From positions 744,001 to 808,000 of the forward strand of contig NZ_CP102269.1 in the NCBI RefSeq assembly GCF_025148635.1: a DNA stretch of 64,000 nucleotides, given 5' to 3'. This document shows positions 34,529 through 44,114 of this stretch, in pieces; positions within the stretch are counted from its first letter, which is position 1; each line of letters begins with the position of its first letter. The DNA comes from Butyricimonas virosa. Its GTDB lineage: Bacteria; Bacteroidota; Bacteroidia; Bacteroidales; Marinifilaceae. The notes below the pieces were generated by a model that was not told the DNA's origin, ran no database searches, and saw only the letters and a program-made list of their open reading frames with translations. Made by a program: the position numbers and the translations under genes.

Positions 34529-35566
34529 ATGGACAAGGGTTGTAGATACGGAACACACAGGGTAATTACTCCGGAAGGCACACTTCCTCAACCGGCATTA
34601 AGGCTGGATAACACGATGAGCATTTATGACAACGAATTGTTGATAGATGTGCAAACATTAAACATCGATTCGGCCAGTTACACGCAGATCAAAAGCGCTT
34701 GTAACGGGGATGCGAACAAAATGAAAGAAATGATTCTTTCTATCGTGGCAGAGAGAGGTAAAATGCAAAATCCTGTTACCGGATCGGGTGGTATGCTCAT
34801 CGGAACGGTGAAAGAGATCGGGCCTAATTTCCCGGACAAATCACTGAAAATCGGAGACAAAATTGCCACGCTGGTTTCCTTATCCCTGACTCCATTAAAA
34901 ATAAACAAGATCAAACATCTTGATCCGGCATCGGATCAGGTAGACGTGGATGCACAAGCGATCCTATTTGAAAGTGGCCTATACACCGTGCTACCGAATG
35001 ATATTCCGGAAAAACTGGCATTAGCCGTGTTGGACGTGGCAGGAGCCCCGGCTCAAGTAGCCCGTCTGGTAAAAGAAGGAGATACGGTATGTATCATCGG
35101 AGGGGGTGGAAAGTCTGGAGTACTTTGTTGCTACCAGGCCATGAAAAACGTCGGACCTTACGGAAAGGTCATCGTGGTGGAATACTCGGAAGAGAACGCC
35201 CGAAGAATCAAAGATATGAATCTCGCCACTCACGTTATTGTCGCCGACGCGACAAAAGTGATGGACGTGTATAAAAAAGTGACTGCGATTGCAGGGGAAA
35301 GAGGTTGCGAGGTAACGATTAACAATGTAAACGTTCCCTCAACAGAAATGACCTCGATTCTAGTCACGAAAGGACAAGGATGCGTTTATTTCTTCTCCAT
35401 GGCGACCAGCTTCACGAAAGCGGCACTGGGAGCTGAAGGAGTAGGAAAAGATATAAATTTAATCGTGGGAAACGGATACGCCAAAGGACACGCCGAACTG
35501 ACACTGGGTATCATTCGGGAGTCGGAGGAAATTCGGGAACTATTTAACAGACTGTACGTGAAATAA
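34529..35566 (+). CDS. kdd: L-erythro-3,5-diaminohexanoate dehydrogenase, copy 2
   Basis: The 345-residue protein is a paralogue of the upstream Kdd with the same motifs: YGTHRVITPEGTLPQPA, TGSGGMLIGTVKEIG, the glycine-rich IIGGGGKSGVLCC and FFSMATSFTKAALGAEGV. Divergence is spread over the whole length, so the duplication is not recent, and no catalytic motif is lost. Possible reasons are different cofactor or stereochemical preference, or a heteromer. Lysine fermentation clusters are usually described with a single kdd. Confidence 0.9.
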   Translation: MDKGCRYGTHRVITPEGTLPQPALRLDNTMSIYDNELLIDVQTLNIDSASYTQIKSACNGDANKMKEMILSIVAERGKMQNPVTGSGGMLIGTVKEIGPNFPDKSLKIGDKIATLVSLSLTPLKINKIKHLDPASDQVDVDAQAILFESGLYTVLPNDIPEKLALAVLDVAGAPAQVARLVKEGDTVCIIGGGGKSGVLCCYQAMKNVGPYGKVIVVEYSEENARRIKDMNLATHVIVADATKVMDVYKKVTAIAGERGCEVTINNVNVPSTEMTSILVTKGQGCVYFFSMATSFTKAALGAEGVGKDINLIVGNGYAKGHAELTLGIIRESEEIRELFNRLYVK

Positions 35567-35697
35567 AAATGTAGAATTTAGAATTTAAAATGTAGAATGA
35601 GCTATTTTTTAATCTAAAATCAAAACGCCGGAAGCGCTTGCTGTGCACTAGGGCAATTTAAAATTTAAAATCTAAAATTTAAAATAAATAAACTGAG
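35567..35697. repeat. Intercistronic 7-bp repeat element with GC-rich core
   Basis: Heptads such as GTAGAAT, TTAGAAT, TTAAAAT, GTAGAAT precede a GC-rich core (35627-35655, GCCGGAAGCGCTTGCTGTGC), then TTTAAAATCTAAAAT-type heptads lead to kamA. No gene or terminator is seen. Confidence 0.65.
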
Positions 35698-36942
35698 ATG
35701 GCTGAAAGCAGACGAAAAGAATTTTTTCCAGAAGTAACAGATGAACAATGGAATGACTGGAAATGGCAAGTGAAAAACAGAATTGAGACTGTGGATCAAT
35801 TAAAAAAATATCTTGATCTGGATCCCAGCGAAGAAGAGGGTATTCGCAATGCATTAAAAATGTTGAGAATGGCAATCACCCCGTATTATTTAAGTTTAAT
35901 CGACAAGAACAATCCACATTGTCCTATCCGCAAACAAGCGGTTCCTTCAGCCTTGGAACTACACAAAGCGAGTGCAGACTTGGAAGACCCGTTACACGAA
36001 GACAGCGATTCTCCCGTACCGGGATTAACTCATCGGTATCCGGACCGGGTGTTATTCTTGATCACGGATCAATGTTCCATGTATTGCCGTCATTGTACCC
36101 GCAGACGTTTTGCCGGACAAAAGGACAGTGCCTCCCCGACCGAACGCATTGATAAATGTATCGAATACATCGCCAAGACTCCACAAGTAAGAGACGTGCT
36201 GTTATCCGGTGGTGACGCATTGTTGGTAAGCGACGATCGTTTGGAATACATCATCAGCCGCTTAAGAGCCATCCCTCACGTGGAAATCATCCGTATCGGT
36301 AGCCGTACCCCGGTCGTATGCCCGCAAAGAATTACCCCGGAACTGGTAAATATGCTGAAAAAATATCACCCGATCTGGTTAAACACTCACTTCAATCACC
36401 CGAATGAAATCACGGAAGAATCAGCTGCCGCTTGCGCTCGTTTGGCGGACGCAGGTATCCCGTTAGGAAACCAGACCGTATTATTGAGAGGAATCAACGA
36501 TTGTACCTACGTGATGAAAAAATTGATGCACGGATTAGTAAAAATGCGTGTTCGTCCGTACTACATCTATCAATGTGACCTTTCCATGGGTATCGAGCAT
36601 TTCCGTACTCCGGTTTCCAAAGGTATCGAAATCATCGAGAACTTACGCGGACACACTTCCGGATATGCCGTTCCCACGTTCGTGGTTGACGCTCCCGGTG
36701 GTGGAGGTAAGACTCCGGTAATGCCGAACTACGTGATCTCACAATCTCCGAACCGGGTTGTATTGAGAAACTACGAAGGTGTTATCACCACCTACACGGA
36801 ACCGACAGATTACAAGGAAGAGTGCCACTGCCCGGAATGTGAGCAAGCTCGCAAAGAAGGTGTTGCCGCATTGTTACATGGCGATATGCTCTCTATCGAA
36901 CCGAAACATCTGGCTCGTAACGAGAGAAATCATCACGAATAA
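35698..36942 (+). CDS. kamA: Lysine 2,3-aminomutase
   Basis: The 414-residue radical SAM enzyme converts L-lysine to L-beta-lysine, the first step of the pathway. The cluster cysteines are C126, C130 and C133 (CSMYCRHC); the PLP lysine is K338 in PGGGGKTPVMPNY; the zinc ligands C269, C376, C378 and C381 are all present. Every position is offset by one from the characterised Clostridium enzyme, so the protein is collinear with it. It needs strict anaerobiosis, SAM, PLP and zinc. It lies in the middle of the operon between two intercistronic repeat elements. Confidence 0.97.
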   Translation: MAESRRKEFFPEVTDEQWNDWKWQVKNRIETVDQLKKYLDLDPSEEEGIRNALKMLRMAITPYYLSLIDKNNPHCPIRKQAVPSALELHKASADLEDPLHEDSDSPVPGLTHRYPDRVLFLITDQCSMYCRHCTRRRFAGQKDSASPTERIDKCIEYIAKTPQVRDVLLSGGDALLVSDDRLEYIISRLRAIPHVEIIRIGSRTPVVCPQRITPELVNMLKKYHPIWLNTHFNHPNEITEESAAACARLADAGIPLGNQTVLLRGINDCTYVMKKLMHGLVKMRVRPYYIYQCDLSMGIEHFRTPVSKGIEIIENLRGHTSGYAVPTFVVDAPGGGGKTPVMPNYVISQSPNRVVLRNYEGVITTYTEPTDYKEECHCPECEQARKEGVAALLHGDMLSIEPKHLARNERNHHE

Positions 36943-37087
36943 AATAATTTTAGATTTTAAATTTTAGATTTTAAATTCTTTCCGGATTGACAATCTAAAA
37001 TTTAAAATCTTTAAATATTGAATTGAAAGAGCGTCGTATTGTGCGTGGAAATTTAAAGTTTAAAATCTAAAATTTAAAATTCAAACC
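36943..37087. repeat. Intercistronic 7-bp repeat element with GC-rich core
   Basis: TTAGATT TTAAATT TTAGATT TTAAATT repeats at 36952-36979, a core with GAGCGTCGTATTGTGCGTGG at 37029-37048, then AAATTTAAAATC-type heptads up to kamB. No gene is seen. Confidence 0.65.
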
Positions 37088-38098
37088 GTGTTTATCGAGG
37101 AGATTCTAAAATACAACAGTATAGCAATCGTGGGTCTGGCCAAAAATGCCGGAAAAACGGAATGCTTGAACTATATTCTTCGGAAAGTGAAGAATACGGG
37201 AAAGCGTTTCGCCCTTACCTCAATAGGCATCGACGGGGAAAACAGAGATCAAGTTTGCCAAACGCCCAAACCGGAAATTGAAATCTTCGAAGACATGATT
37301 TTCATCACGTCTGAGATGCATTACCGGTCCAAACGTCTGGTGGCAGAGATCATGGATGTCAGCACACAACAAACCTCGTTAGGACGTCTGGTAACCGCCA
37401 GAGCTGTCAGTTCGGGGAAAGCCTTGTTATCAGGGCCTGCCGACACGGGATCATTAAAAGCCCTCATCCAAGAGATGAAACGTTTTGACGTGGATACCAC
37501 CATTGTCGACGGGGCTCTCTCCCGACTCAGTCTCAGCTCTCCGGCTGTGACGGAAGCCATGGTGTTAGCCACGGGAGCCGCAGTATCCTGTAATATTCCT
37601 CAACTGGTTAGAAAAACAAAATACGTGTATGACCTCATTTGCTTGGAGACAGCAGAACCGGAGATGATCCGGCAACTGATTGACATCGAGCAAGGCATAT
37701 GGTCCATTGACGAAAACGGGAAAGTTCACGATCTGAACATTCCTTCCGTGTTTATGCTTGAAAATAACAAAGACGAAGTTTTCAAGTACGGGAACACGTT
37801 ATACGTGGCAGGCGCCATCAGTGACAAATTATTGCAATTCCTACGGCAACAGAAACAAATCAAGGAGATCACTCTGATCATCCGTGATTTCACCAAAATG
37901 TTCGCCTCTATGGAAACATACTATGCTTTCCTCAAAAAAGGCGGAACCATGAAGGTATTGCAAAAAAGTAAACTACTGGCCGTTTGTATCAATCCCCAAT
38001 CCCCGGAAGGATATTGTCTGGATTCCGACGAACTGAGAGTAGCCATGCAAGAGAGCTTGGGTATTCCTGTTTATGACGTCAAGAGAATTGAAAATTGA
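37088..38098 (+). CDS. kamB: Lysine 5,6-aminomutase reactivase subunit KamB
   Basis: The 336-residue protein has an N-terminal P-loop GLAKNAGKTECLNY near residue 16 and lies directly before the MutS-like KamC, as in other lysine fermentation clusters. KamB and KamC are thought to restore lysine 5,6-aminomutase when its coenzyme B12 becomes inactivated, using ATP to eject the damaged cobalamin; this rests on the family and context. The start is a GTG at 37088 (GTG-TTT-ATC), as no ATG lies near and the P-loop follows at the expected distance. Confidence 0.82.
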   Translation: MFIEEILKYNSIAIVGLAKNAGKTECLNYILRKVKNTGKRFALTSIGIDGENRDQVCQTPKPEIEIFEDMIFITSEMHYRSKRLVAEIMDVSTQQTSLGRLVTARAVSSGKALLSGPADTGSLKALIQEMKRFDVDTTIVDGALSRLSLSSPAVTEAMVLATGAAVSCNIPQLVRKTKYVYDLICLETAEPEMIRQLIDIEQGIWSIDENGKVHDLNIPSVFMLENNKDEVFKYGNTLYVAGAISDKLLQFLRQQKQIKEITLIIRDFTKMFASMETYYAFLKKGGTMKVLQKSKLLAVCINPQSPEGYCLDSDELRVAMQESLGIPVYDVKRIEN

Positions 38099-38201
38099 AA
38101 GTTGAAAATTGAAAATGAATTTAGATTGAAGGAATTAAAAAGCGACCGCCCCGTGCGGCTGGAATCTAAAATCTAAAATCATTAAATCTAAAATTAATAA
38201 G

Positions 38202-39617
38202 GTGTTTTTAAGAAGTGCCATAGAAGAAATTAACGGGTTCAGATTCATGATCGACAAACTGGAAATTCAATCCGGGCTGGCGAAACGAATCTTGAATACA
38301 CTACCTTATTTGCATAGCCCGGAAACGATTGCCCAGGAATTGGACAAAACCGAGGTCACGCGTAATATTCTACAAACCTCCGAACTAACAGACACCATTA
38401 CTAAGATCAAGGTCAAGCTGATGCAAGTGAAGGACATCCGGGGAACAGCAAACCGGGTGACGGAATCACAGGTATTGGATGACATTGAACTATTTGAATT
38501 AAAAGCCTTTTCTTTGTTGGCCGTGGAGATACGGGAATTACTCCTATCAGCAAATATCACGGTTGTTTCACTCCCGGATTTGGAGCCGGTAGTAAACATT
38601 TTAGATCCCGAAAAAATGCGTATTCCTCATTTTTACGTGTACGATGCCTATTCCCCGGAACTGGCAGCCCTGCGGGCAAAAATGAAAACGCTTAAAATGG
38701 ATGAAAAAACAGAAGAACGAGTACTGGACCAACTTCAATTCGAACACACGGAACTAGAAGACCGGATTCGGGAAAAGTTATCCGAACAGATTCATCCCTA
38801 TAAAAAAGAAATTAACGAAGCCTTGGTAAACACGGCGACTTTAGATATTCTGTTGGCCAAAGCCCAACAGACCATTGATATGCAGTTATGCAAACCGGAA
38901 ATTTCCACTAGCACGACTCGCTATATAAAAATATTCAACCCACAGGTAAAAGAGGTACTTTGGCAAGAAGGCAAGAAATTCCAGGCGATTGACATTGACA
39001 TCGAGCAAGGAGCCTGTTTGATTACCGGAGCCAATATGGCCGGGAAAAGTGTTATACTAAAAACAGTGGCACTGGCACAGACACTATTCCAATTCGGTTT
39101 TTACGTTCCGGCAGAACAAGCCGAGATTGCCTTGGTGGACGAAGTTCTCCTTTGCATCGGGGACGATCAATCCGAATTAAGCGGCCTATCCTCGTATGCC
39201 TCGGAAATGCTACGGGTAAATGCCATTGTTCAAGACGTGAAAGCAGGTAAAAACGCCTTGATTCTGATTGACGAGCTAGCAAGAACCACCAACCCCACGG
39301 AAGGGAAAGCGATCGTGAATGCCATGCTTGACTTCCTGACGGATAAAGGAGCCCGTTCCTTGATTACCAGCCATTACAGCGGGATCAAAGCCCGTTGCAA
39401 AAAGATGCGGGTAAAAGGATTTGTCAAAGAACACGTACAAGGTCAATTAACCATCAACAATATAAACGAGTTCATCGATTACTCGCTAATCGAAGATACT
39501 CATGACTCCGTGCCGCAAGAAGCCATGCGCATCGCCCGTATTCTGGGCATTGATGAAGAATTGTTGGACAAAGCAGAGGAGTTTTTGGATGACGAAGAGA
39601 AGAAGAACAGAAATTAA
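38202..39617 (+). CDS. kamC: Lysine 5,6-aminomutase reactivase ATPase KamC (MutS-like)
   Basis: The 471-residue protein has the MutS helical lever and ATPase parts but no mismatch-binding domain. Walker A is GANMAGKS near residue 273, Walker B ALILIDELARTTNPTEG near residue 350 and the switch histidine in SLITSHYSG near residue 388. It starts with GTG at 38202. In lysine-fermenting bacteria this MutS relative sits between kamB and kamD and is thought to use ATP for aminomutase reactivation. A MutS-like gene at 5968-7278 has similar reduced architecture but different context. Confidence 0.85.
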   Translation: MFLRSAIEEINGFRFMIDKLEIQSGLAKRILNTLPYLHSPETIAQELDKTEVTRNILQTSELTDTITKIKVKLMQVKDIRGTANRVTESQVLDDIELFELKAFSLLAVEIRELLLSANITVVSLPDLEPVVNILDPEKMRIPHFYVYDAYSPELAALRAKMKTLKMDEKTEERVLDQLQFEHTELEDRIREKLSEQIHPYKKEINEALVNTATLDILLAKAQQTIDMQLCKPEISTSTTRYIKIFNPQVKEVLWQEGKKFQAIDIDIEQGACLITGANMAGKSVILKTVALAQTLFQFGFYVPAEQAEIALVDEVLLCIGDDQSELSGLSSYASEMLRVNAIVQDVKAGKNALILIDELARTTNPTEGKAIVNAMLDFLTDKGARSLITSHYSGIKARCKKMRVKGFVKEHVQGQLTINNINEFIDYSLIEDTHDSVPQEAMRIARILGIDEELLDKAEEFLDDEEKKNRN

Positions 39618-39632
39618 TAACAGAACAAAGAT

Positions 39633-41189
39633 ATGCAGAACAGTAAACTAGGGCTTGATTTCACCAAAGTGGCACACGCAAAGGACGTGGCCCGGAAGAT
39701 AGCCGACGATGTACAAAAATTCGTGGAACAATACTCTACCGTTGCCGTTGAGCGTACGCTATGCCGTTTGCTCGGTATTGACGGGGTTGACGCTAACACC
39801 GTGCCCCTACCCAACGTGCTGGTAGACGAGATCAAAGACAAAGGCGTGTTAGGTGAAGGTATTTTATTCTTCCTCGGAAACGCTATCGTGGAAACCGGTA
39901 TGAACCCGCAACAAATAGCAGAGAAGGTTGCAGTGGGAGAACTGGATATCACCACGTTACCCGTTCACCCGACAGATAAGATTAAAGCCGCATTAAAACC
40001 TCACGTTGACGCAAGTATCAAACGGATCAGTGATCGCCGTGCCAAGAAGGAAAACTACTTAAACACGATCGGGGAAGGTCCGAAACCTTACCTCTACGTA
40101 ATCGTGGCAACCGGAAACATCTATGAAGACGTGGTACAGGCACAGGCTGCCGCACGTCAGGGAGCTGACATTATTGCCGTAATCCGTACAACAGGGCAGA
40201 GTTTGTTGGATTACGTACCTTATGGAGCTACCACAGAAGGATTCGGGGGAACCTTCGCTACACAGGAAAACTTCCGCATCATGCGTAAGGCCTTGGATGA
40301 AGTGGGCGAAGAAGTAGGCCGTTACATCCGCTTATGTAACTATTGTTCCGGTCTGTGTATGCCGGAAATCGCGGCTATGGGAGCATTGGAAGGATTGGAC
40401 GTGATGCTGAATGACGCTCTTTACGGTATCCTGTTCCGGGATATTAACATGCAACGTACACTGGTTGACCAGTTCATGTCAAGAGTAATCAACGGATTCG
40501 CCGGAGTAATCATCAACACCGGAGAGGATAACTACCTGACAACCGCTGATGCAGTGGAACAGGCCCACACCGTGCTGGCATCCGACTTGATCAACGAGCA
40601 ATTGGCCTTGATCGCCGGACTGAAAGAAGAACAAATGGGATTAGGACACGCTTTCGAAATGGACCCGTCTCTTGAAAACGGATTCTTGCTGGAATTGTCT
40701 CAGGCTCAAATGACCCGTGAGATTTTCCCGAAAGCCACTTTAAAATATATGCCTCCAACCAAATTCATGACGGGAAATATTTTCCGCGGACATATTCAGG
40801 ATGCACTTTTCAACATGATCGGAATCTGGACTTCACAAGGTATCCAATTATTAGGTATGCCAACGGAAGCGATCCACACGCCGTTCATGTCCGACCGTTA
40901 CCTTTCTATCGAGAACGCCAAATATATCTTCGGCAACATGAAGAATATCGGCGACGAAGTAGAATTCAAAAAAGACGGTATCATCCAGAATCGTGCCAAG
41001 GAAGTATTGAACAATGCTATCGCATTACTTGAAAACATTGAACGTGAAGGTCTTTTCACCGCTTTGGAAAAAGGAATCTTCGGTGACGTAAAACGTCCGA
41101 AGAATGGTGGTAAGGGACTTGACGGAGTTGCCGCCAAAGGTGCCAACTACTACAACCCGTTTATTGAGCTTATGCTCAATAATAATTGA
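39633..41189 (+). CDS. kamD: Lysine 5,6-aminomutase alpha subunit
   Basis: The 518-residue protein is the large TIM-barrel subunit: MQNSKLGLDFTKVAHAK at the start, VERTLCRLLGIDG near residue 37, NYCSGLCMPEIAAMGALEG near residue 235 and KYMPPTKFMTGNIFRGH near residue 365. With KamE it forms the adenosylcobalamin and PLP dependent enzyme that moves the amino group of beta-lysine from carbon 6 to carbon 5, giving 3,5-diaminohexanoate. Length and motifs agree with the characterised clostridial enzyme. It begins 15 bases after kamC. Confidence 0.96.
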   Translation: MQNSKLGLDFTKVAHAKDVARKIADDVQKFVEQYSTVAVERTLCRLLGIDGVDANTVPLPNVLVDEIKDKGVLGEGILFFLGNAIVETGMNPQQIAEKVAVGELDITTLPVHPTDKIKAALKPHVDASIKRISDRRAKKENYLNTIGEGPKPYLYVIVATGNIYEDVVQAQAAARQGADIIAVIRTTGQSLLDYVPYGATTEGFGGTFATQENFRIMRKALDEVGEEVGRYIRLCNYCSGLCMPEIAAMGALEGLDVMLNDALYGILFRDINMQRTLVDQFMSRVINGFAGVIINTGEDNYLTTADAVEQAHTVLASDLINEQLALIAGLKEEQMGLGHAFEMDPSLENGFLLELSQAQMTREIFPKATLKYMPPTKFMTGNIFRGHIQDALFNMIGIWTSQGIQLLGMPTEAIHTPFMSDRYLSIENAKYIFGNMKNIGDEVEFKKDGIIQNRAKEVLNNAIALLENIEREGLFTALEKGIFGDVKRPKNGGKGLDGVAAKGANYYNPFIELMLNNN

Positions 41190-41330
41190 AAATTGAGAAT
41201 TGAAAATTGAAAATGAAAGGGGTTACCTTATCATTTTCGATTTCAGATTTTCAACAGAGTGAATAAAAATAAAATTTAAACCAATGCGATTGATAATTTT
41301 CAATTTTGCATTTTCAATTTTCAATTCATT
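41190..41330. repeat. Intercistronic 7-bp repeat element
   Basis: AAAATTG AGAATTG AAAATTG AAAATGA after kamD is mirrored by TTTTCAA TTTTGCA TTTTCAA TTTTCAA before kamE, so the gap can fold as a long imperfect hairpin. No gene is seen. Confidence 0.7.
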
Positions 41331-42119
41331 ATGAGTGGAGGATTATATTCTACCGAAAAAAATGATTTCGACCAGACGCTGGATCTGAAAAAAATAAAAC
41401 CCTACGGGGACACGATGAACGACGGGAAAACCCAGTTGAGTTTCACGTTGCCCGTGCCTGCCGGGGATGAGGCTATCGAAGCCGCAAAACAATTATTGAA
41501 AAAAATGGGTTTCGAGAACCCGCAAGTGGTATTCCACAAAGAGTTGACCGAAGGATACACCTTCTTCAACTGTTACGGTAGCTGCACGCACACCGTGGAC
41601 TTCACGAGCATCCATGTCCCGAAAGTAGAAGGAACGAAATGGGATATGCACGAAACGGACGAGTTCATCCGTGAAAACATCGGACGTCCTTTGATTGTTG
41701 TAGGTGCAAGTACCGGAACCGACGCCCACACCGTGGGAATCGACGCCATCATGAACATGAAGGGATTCGCCGGACACTATGGACTGGAACGCTACGACAT
41801 GATCGAGGCTCACAACTTGGGGAGTCAGGTTCCCAATGAAGAGTTCATCGCCAAAGCGATCGAGCTGAAAGCCGATGCACTTCTGGTATCGCAAACCGTT
41901 ACTCAGAAAGATGTTCACATCAAAAACATGATCGAACTCGTGGAAATGTTGGAAGCAGAAGGCTTGCGGGATAAAGTAATCCTGGCTTGCGGCGGTCCCC
42001 GAATCTCTCACGAGCTGGCAAAAGAGCTTGGTTACGATGCGGGATTCGGCATGAATACCTACGCGGATGACGTGGCTTCATTTGTTGCCCAAGAATTTGT
42101 TAGAAGAAAGAATAAATAA
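41331..42119 (+). CDS. kamE: Lysine 5,6-aminomutase beta subunit (B12- and PLP-binding)
   Basis: The 262-residue protein carries a Rossmann-type B12 domain with the base-off motif D131-A-H133-T-V-G136 and the PLP lysine K144 (NMKGFAG). Both H133 and K144 have the same residue numbers as in the well-studied clostridial beta subunit. The C-terminal ACGGPRISHELAKELGYDAGFG completes the cobalamin pocket. It partners KamD and is the target of the KamB/KamC reactivation system. Confidence 0.96.
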   Translation: MSGGLYSTEKNDFDQTLDLKKIKPYGDTMNDGKTQLSFTLPVPAGDEAIEAAKQLLKKMGFENPQVVFHKELTEGYTFFNCYGSCTHTVDFTSIHVPKVEGTKWDMHETDEFIRENIGRPLIVVGASTGTDAHTVGIDAIMNMKGFAGHYGLERYDMIEAHNLGSQVPNEEFIAKAIELKADALLVSQTVTQKDVHIKNMIELVEMLEAEGLRDKVILACGGPRISHELAKELGYDAGFGMNTYADDVASFVAQEFVRRKNK

Positions 42120-42206
42120 TTAAATTTACGATTTATGATTCATGATTTACGATTCGCTATTTAAGAATCTAAAATCTAAAATCTAGAAATCTAAAATCAA
42201 AACGGT
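42120..42206. repeat. Intercistronic 7-bp repeat element
   Basis: Heptads TTACGAT TTATGAT TCATGAT TTACGAT TCGCTAT at 42126-42160 are followed by AATCTAAAATCTAAAATCTAG-like units up to the next start. No gene is seen. Confidence 0.65.
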
Positions 42207-42866
42207 ATGGATAAAGATCAAGTAAGAGAAGTTATCGCGAAACGGGTAGCTCTCGAATTAAAAGACGGCGACGTGGTAAACTTGGGAATCGGACTGCCAA
42301 CAATGGTACCGAACTACTTGCCCCAAAATGTACACGTGATCCTACAATCCGAGAACGGATTATTAGGTATGGGTCCGAAACCGGAAGAAGGTAAAGAAAA
42401 TCCGGAACTGACGGATGCCGGTGGTGGCTACATCACGGCTATCGAAGGCGCCTGCAGCTTTGACAGCGCAACCTCTTTCGGACTTATCCGCGGCGGACAC
42501 GTGGATGTCACCATTCTTGGTGCTTTACAAGTTGACGAGAAAGGGAACTTGGCAAACTGGATCATCCCCGGTAAAAAAGCCCCGGGCATGGGTGGAGCCA
42601 TGGACCTTCTGGTAGGTGCTAAAAAAGTGATCCTTGCCATGGAACACACGGCAAAAGGGAATCACAAGATTCTGAAAGAATGCACCCTGCCGTTGACGGC
42701 TGCCGGAGAGGTGGATATGATTATCACCGAGATGGGTGTTATGAACGTTACCCCCGAAGGTATCGAATTGGTAGAATTAAACCCTGAATTTACGTTAGAT
42801 GACATCAAAGCAGCTACAGGCTGTGAACTTATAATTTCCAAAAATTTAAAAGCAATGCCTCAATGA
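42207..42866 (+). CDS. atoA: Butyryl-CoA:acetoacetate-type CoA-transferase, subunit B
   Basis: The 219-residue protein is the beta subunit with the catalytic glutamate in QSENGLLGMGP near residue 50, GLPTMVPNYLP near residue 30 and GGHVDVTILGALQVDE near residue 97. It forms the CoA-transferase with the alpha subunit encoded at 31422-32075, ten kilobases upstream in the same operon. Its stop overlaps the thiolase start by four bases (ATGA), so the two are translationally coupled. Confidence 0.92.
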   Translation: MDKDQVREVIAKRVALELKDGDVVNLGIGLPTMVPNYLPQNVHVILQSENGLLGMGPKPEEGKENPELTDAGGGYITAIEGACSFDSATSFGLIRGGHVDVTILGALQVDEKGNLANWIIPGKKAPGMGGAMDLLVGAKKVILAMEHTAKGNHKILKECTLPLTAAGEVDMIITEMGVMNVTPEGIELVELNPEFTLDDIKAATGCELIISKNLKAMPQ

Positions 42867-44068
42867 CAAAAACCTATATCGTAGCAGCAAAAAGAACAGC
42901 GATCGGCAAATTTTTAGGAACAACTCTTTCAATGACAGCAGCTGACTTGGGTGCAGCCGTAATAAAAAACATTATCGCAGAAACCGGAGTCAATCCCGCC
43001 AACATTGATGAAGTGATAGTCGGCAACGTATTATCCGCCGGACAGGGTCAAGGTGTAGCCCGTCAGGCATCCATCAAAGGAGGGATCCCACAAGAAGTTC
43101 CGGCTTACGGAATCAACATGATATGCGGGAGCGGTATGAAAGCCGTGCTCAATGGTGTAACCGCTATCAAATCGGGACTGGCGAACTTGATCATTGCAGG
43201 AGGAACCGAATCCATGTCCAATGCGGGCTATATCCTTCCGGCACGTGTACGTGACGGGCACAAGATGGGCGACGTGACAGTCGTGGACCATATGGTGTAT
43301 GATGGTCTAACGGACGCCTTCGAGGGATACCACATGGGCATAACGGCTGAAAACATCGCGGAGAAATACGCGATCAGCCGGGAGGAACAGGATGAGTTTG
43401 CTATCGAATCGCAACAACGGGCTATTGCGGCTATCGATAACGGTAAATTCAAGTCAGAGATCGTGCCTATAGAGTACAAGGTGAAGAAAGAGACTCACGT
43501 GTTCGACACGGATGAATTCCCGAACCGGACGACCTCCCTGGAGAAATTATCGACCTTACGTCCCGCTTTCAAAAAAGAGGGATCCGTCACGGCCGGTAAC
43601 GCTTCGGGGATCAATGACGGGGCATCATTCGTACTGATCGCATCGGAAGAAGCTGTTAAACAAAACAACTTAACTCCTCTGTGCGAGATCATTGGTGTCG
43701 GACAAGGCGGTGTAGATCCTGCCATCATGGGTATGGGCCCCGTGCCTGCCATTGCCAACGCACTCAAGAACGCCGGTATCAAACTATCCGATATCGACGT
43801 GATCGAGTTAAACGAGGCTTTCGCGGCACAATCGCTGGGAGTGATACACGAACTCATGGCACAACACGGCGTTACGAGAGAATGGATAAATGAACGTACG
43901 AACATCAACGGTGGTGCAATAGCACTGGGACATCCCATCGGGGCATCAGGAAACCGCATCGTTGTATCATTAGTACATGAAATGATAAACAATGAAGCAA
44001 AATTAGGTCTTGCATCCCTCTGTATCGGAGGGGGCATGGGGACGGCCTTAATTCTGAAGAAATGTTGA
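42863..44068 (+). CDS. thlA: Acetyl-CoA acetyltransferase (thiolase)
   Basis: The 401-residue protein has the thiolase catalytic residues: the acylated cysteine in NMICGSGMKA near residue 90, GGTESMSNAGY near residue 113, the histidine in GGAIALGHPIGASG near residue 355 and the second cysteine in SLCIGGGMG near residue 386. It splits acetoacetyl-CoA, produced by the CoA-transferase, into two acetyl-CoA, one of which returns to the Kce step. It overlaps the CoA-transferase gene. Confidence 0.94.
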   Translation: MTKTYIVAAKRTAIGKFLGTTLSMTAADLGAAVIKNIIAETGVNPANIDEVIVGNVLSAGQGQGVARQASIKGGIPQEVPAYGINMICGSGMKAVLNGVTAIKSGLANLIIAGGTESMSNAGYILPARVRDGHKMGDVTVVDHMVYDGLTDAFEGYHMGITAENIAEKYAISREEQDEFAIESQQRAIAAIDNGKFKSEIVPIEYKVKKETHVFDTDEFPNRTTSLEKLSTLRPAFKKEGSVTAGNASGINDGASFVLIASEEAVKQNNLTPLCEIIGVGQGGVDPAIMGMGPVPAIANALKNAGIKLSDIDVIELNEAFAAQSLGVIHELMAQHGVTREWINERTNINGGAIALGHPIGASGNRIVVSLVHEMINNEAKLGLASLCIGGGMGTALILKKC

Positions 44069-44114
44069 TTTAGGATTAAAAATTAGCTTCGATCAATTAA
44101 AACATTTAATAATA

